64,000 nucleotides of DNA, from assembly GCF_945859685.1 (NCBI RefSeq), contig NC_079149.1, forward strand, positions 4,933,118 through 4,997,117, given 5' to 3'. This document shows, one piece after another, positions 61,561 through 64,000 of this stretch. The notes under the pieces were generated by a model, which was not told the DNA's origin, made no database searches, and saw only the letters and a list, made by a program, of their open reading frames with translations. Both the position numbers and the translations under genes were made by a program. The first letter of the stretch is position 1; every line of letters begins with the position of its first letter. The stretch comes from Eupeodes corollae (lineage: Eukaryota; Arthropoda; Insecta; Diptera; Syrphidae).

Positions 61561-64000
61561 GTCTATCTTATTTTGCTTTAACTATTTTTGACATTTCAAT
61601 AAATACTTTCATTACTTAGTTTAAAGTTTTGTTTGATTTGTTTTATATTTTTTTACGAACTTTCACTATTCAGATGCGTTCAGTTTACCATTTTTCTTTA
61701 AAGAATTAGTAGTTATCCAATTGAAAAAGGTTCAAAATTTGAAAATTGTCTATACTTCTAATCCCTCAACAAAAGATTCTCTTAAATTGAATGCAACTTT
61801 ATTTAAGTTCATTTCAATATTACACAGTCAGTATTTTCAATTACTAAGCAATTCTTCTGAATTTAGTCTTTTGGTTCATTTTAAGGTCCCTAAGGAAGAA
61901 GGCTACTCTAACATTACATTTTGTAAAACAAGTAAACCAAATCTCTCTACAAATTCATTCAAACTTCAACAAAAAAAGTGTTACCAGCGAAGAATTGTTA
62001 TGAAATTTCTCAAAACATTGGCTGATGATTATTTTATTTTCCATTTCGGAATGTTTGGGAGTAAATGCACTTTCTTAAACTGACTAAGTAAATAATATTA
62101 ATTCATATTGTGTGTACTCAAAATTTGGATTTCTAAAAATAAAATATGACCAAAATGGTCTGTTCAAGTCAAAAACAAAAATTTTAAAATTTCTTGAAGA
62201 ATAAATTTCTTTGAATGCAGAATATTGAACTTGATGTGCATAGAACAAACATTTAAACCCATTTTCTAAGCAATATACTTTTATCCAACAAAGATAAGTT
62301 ATATTAGTTAAAAAAAAGTATTTATAGTCAATTTGGTAATTAGATTCTCAATAATTTTTTAAGTATATAAAAATTTGTAAACAATTTCATTTGAAAGATG
62401 GAAGATTGAGAGGAAATTGAATGAAACATTAATGTGATTCCACAAATTTGATCAAATCTGATCACTAATTTCACTTTTCATCAAAAAGCCTATATTATAA
62501 TTACATTTTTTAAGATCTTTGTCAAAATATAAAAGAGTAATTGAACTAGAACTCAAGCTTTGAACCTTATGTAAACTTGCGTTTAGTTTCAAGTGGCGTT
62601 GTCAAACCAAATCCTTAAACATCAAACGTCAAATTAAAAATATGTCAATTGCAAAATTTTCCAGACTTTCCGCCGCCGCTGCGGTCAATTTCAAGTTCAA
62701 CATTAACTTTGTCAATTTCATAGAAAATGTCTTGATTTAATACTAACATTAACTAAAGTCGTTTAATTTCGAAAATTTAAAAACAGAAGTCAAATACTGA
62801 GTCACAAATTAAAAAAAAAACAGCTCTTCATACAAAAACTTCAAAAAAAAAACCATCAGTGTTGTTATTGATCAAATAGAAAAGTTTGAAAAAAAGAAGA
62901 ATCTCTTCAAACATTTCAAATTTTAAAAATTTTGAAATTCTATTTACTTATTTTTTAATTCAACTAAAACTTACCTTTTTTATTTCAAAATGTTCAAATC
63001 GGTTATCCGTAAATGTATTTTTTAGTGAGAACAAAAATTCTTCTTCAAAAAATTGTCTATAAATATTTTATGGTATCCAATATTGTACTAGGTTGTAAAA
63101 ACTTTATGTTGTATAGTATTTTGTTAAGTTAAATTAACAAAATATGGACGTTAATTAATTAACAGTTGCAGTCACTTGCCTAGCAATTTATTTGATATAC
63201 ATAATTGTTAATTGTTAATAACAATAAATTTGTCTTGACATCGCAGTCATTGTATACACATAATTATTATTATAAAAAATTTGTTTGTTTTTTAATTCTT
63301 CTTCAGCTCGATGCTCACATTCAACAAGTTAGTTTATTCATTTCATAATCTTTTAATTTTCTGTTTCTTTTATTATTTCAACAATGCAAATTTTGTTTCG
63401 TCTACAAAAAAAAATTAAAAAAATATTTTATCAATAACAAAACAAAAAATAAAAAAAGAAGAAATTGTCAAAAAAAAAATACAAAAAATGTGTTGCTTTT
63501 GCGATAACACTCTTATTTTTTATTTTTTGTTAATTTTATTTTATTTATTATTGTGTGAATATAATTTTAATTTGCCAACAAGGGAGACGAGAGATAAAGC
63601 TGGTTGAAGTAGAAGTAGAAGTTGAGGTTGAGTTCTTGTTTCTTTTATTACTTGAAGGTTCATTTGAATAATTTTATTATATTGGGTTTGTTTTTGTTGA
63701 TTAAATAAATATCTATCGTTTTTTTTTTTTTTTTTGTTGTGACTTTTTGTCTAGCACTTGAACAAAAAATTGATAAAATATAGCAATTGATTTTAATCTC
63801 CTCTCGCTCTTTTTTAAATTTTTTTTGAAACACTTAATTGAAGTCCTTTGGCGCGCAAATATTCATGATTATCACTTTCGATTTCATTTTATTAAAATTT
63901 TTTAAGACTTAAACATAAAAATGTTATCGATTACAATGCGGACTTGAAGTGATAATGATAACACGACTGTTGCGGTCATTGGTCAGTGTGATGTTGGTAT
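61561..64000. other. AT-rich non-coding region at the right end of the window
   Basis: ORF 61721-62083 (120 residues) shows no recognisable family and typical AT-rich composition. No splice-linked exons were found. Homopolymer runs (T15 near 63718) and A-rich stretches are present. A neighbouring gene, if any, lies beyond the window. Confidence 0.5.

Noticed and set aside
61721..62083. 120-codon ORF near the right end
   Set aside because: No recognisable family; composition is that of AT-rich background. Kept as non-coding, though not excluded.

Overview
This is a 64 kb piece of an AT-rich, repeat-laden insect chromosome, almost certainly from a fly (Diptera). The one host gene I can support is Mef2, the MADS-box muscle transcription factor. 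It lies on the minus strand from about 28.4 kb (start codon) down to about 13.0 kb (annotated-type stop). Seven coding exons join in phase and encode the MADS box, the MEF2 domain and a transactivation region very like Drosophila MEF2. The product is about 534 residues in its longest spliced form before the first stop. I reconstructed the exon boundaries by hand from GT/AG sites, reading phase and remembered similarity to Drosophila MEF2; no alignment was run.

The gene shows several possible sources of isoform diversity: a tandem acceptor before exon 3, tandem donors 21 nt apart after exon 4, an 81-nt in-frame cassette inside exon 5 that looks like a small retained intron, and a GAGCAG tandem acceptor before exon 6. 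The most striking feature is an open, in-frame, glutamine-rich stretch of 141 codons directly after the TAG stop (sequence context TAG C). This makes the gene a candidate for stop-codon readthrough.

The region downstream of Mef2 (1-12.5 kb) holds 3' flank or 3' UTR sequence and a cluster of DNA transposon remains. The best is a 2.26 kb element with inverted repeats of about 320 bp and an apparent ATA target duplication. Its frameshifted gene encodes a FEN1/XPG-type nuclease fold followed by a cysteine-rich CXC-like domain and a glutamate tract. It appears to sit inside a decayed PIF/Harbinger transposase. A hAT relic follows at 7.7-8.9 kb, and a 134-bp AGAAT microsatellite lies between them.

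The 35.6 kb upstream of the start codon (28.4-64 kb) contains no recognisable host coding exon. It probably holds 5' UTR exons, introns and muscle enhancers that cannot be located from sequence alone, mixed with mobile-element remains: tRNA-derived SINEs (three related copies in the window), fragments of at least three kinds of non-LTR retrotransposon, three mariner transposase remnants, and several AT-rich dispersed repeat families. No tRNA, rRNA or CRISPR array was found. None of the transposon genes looks intact.
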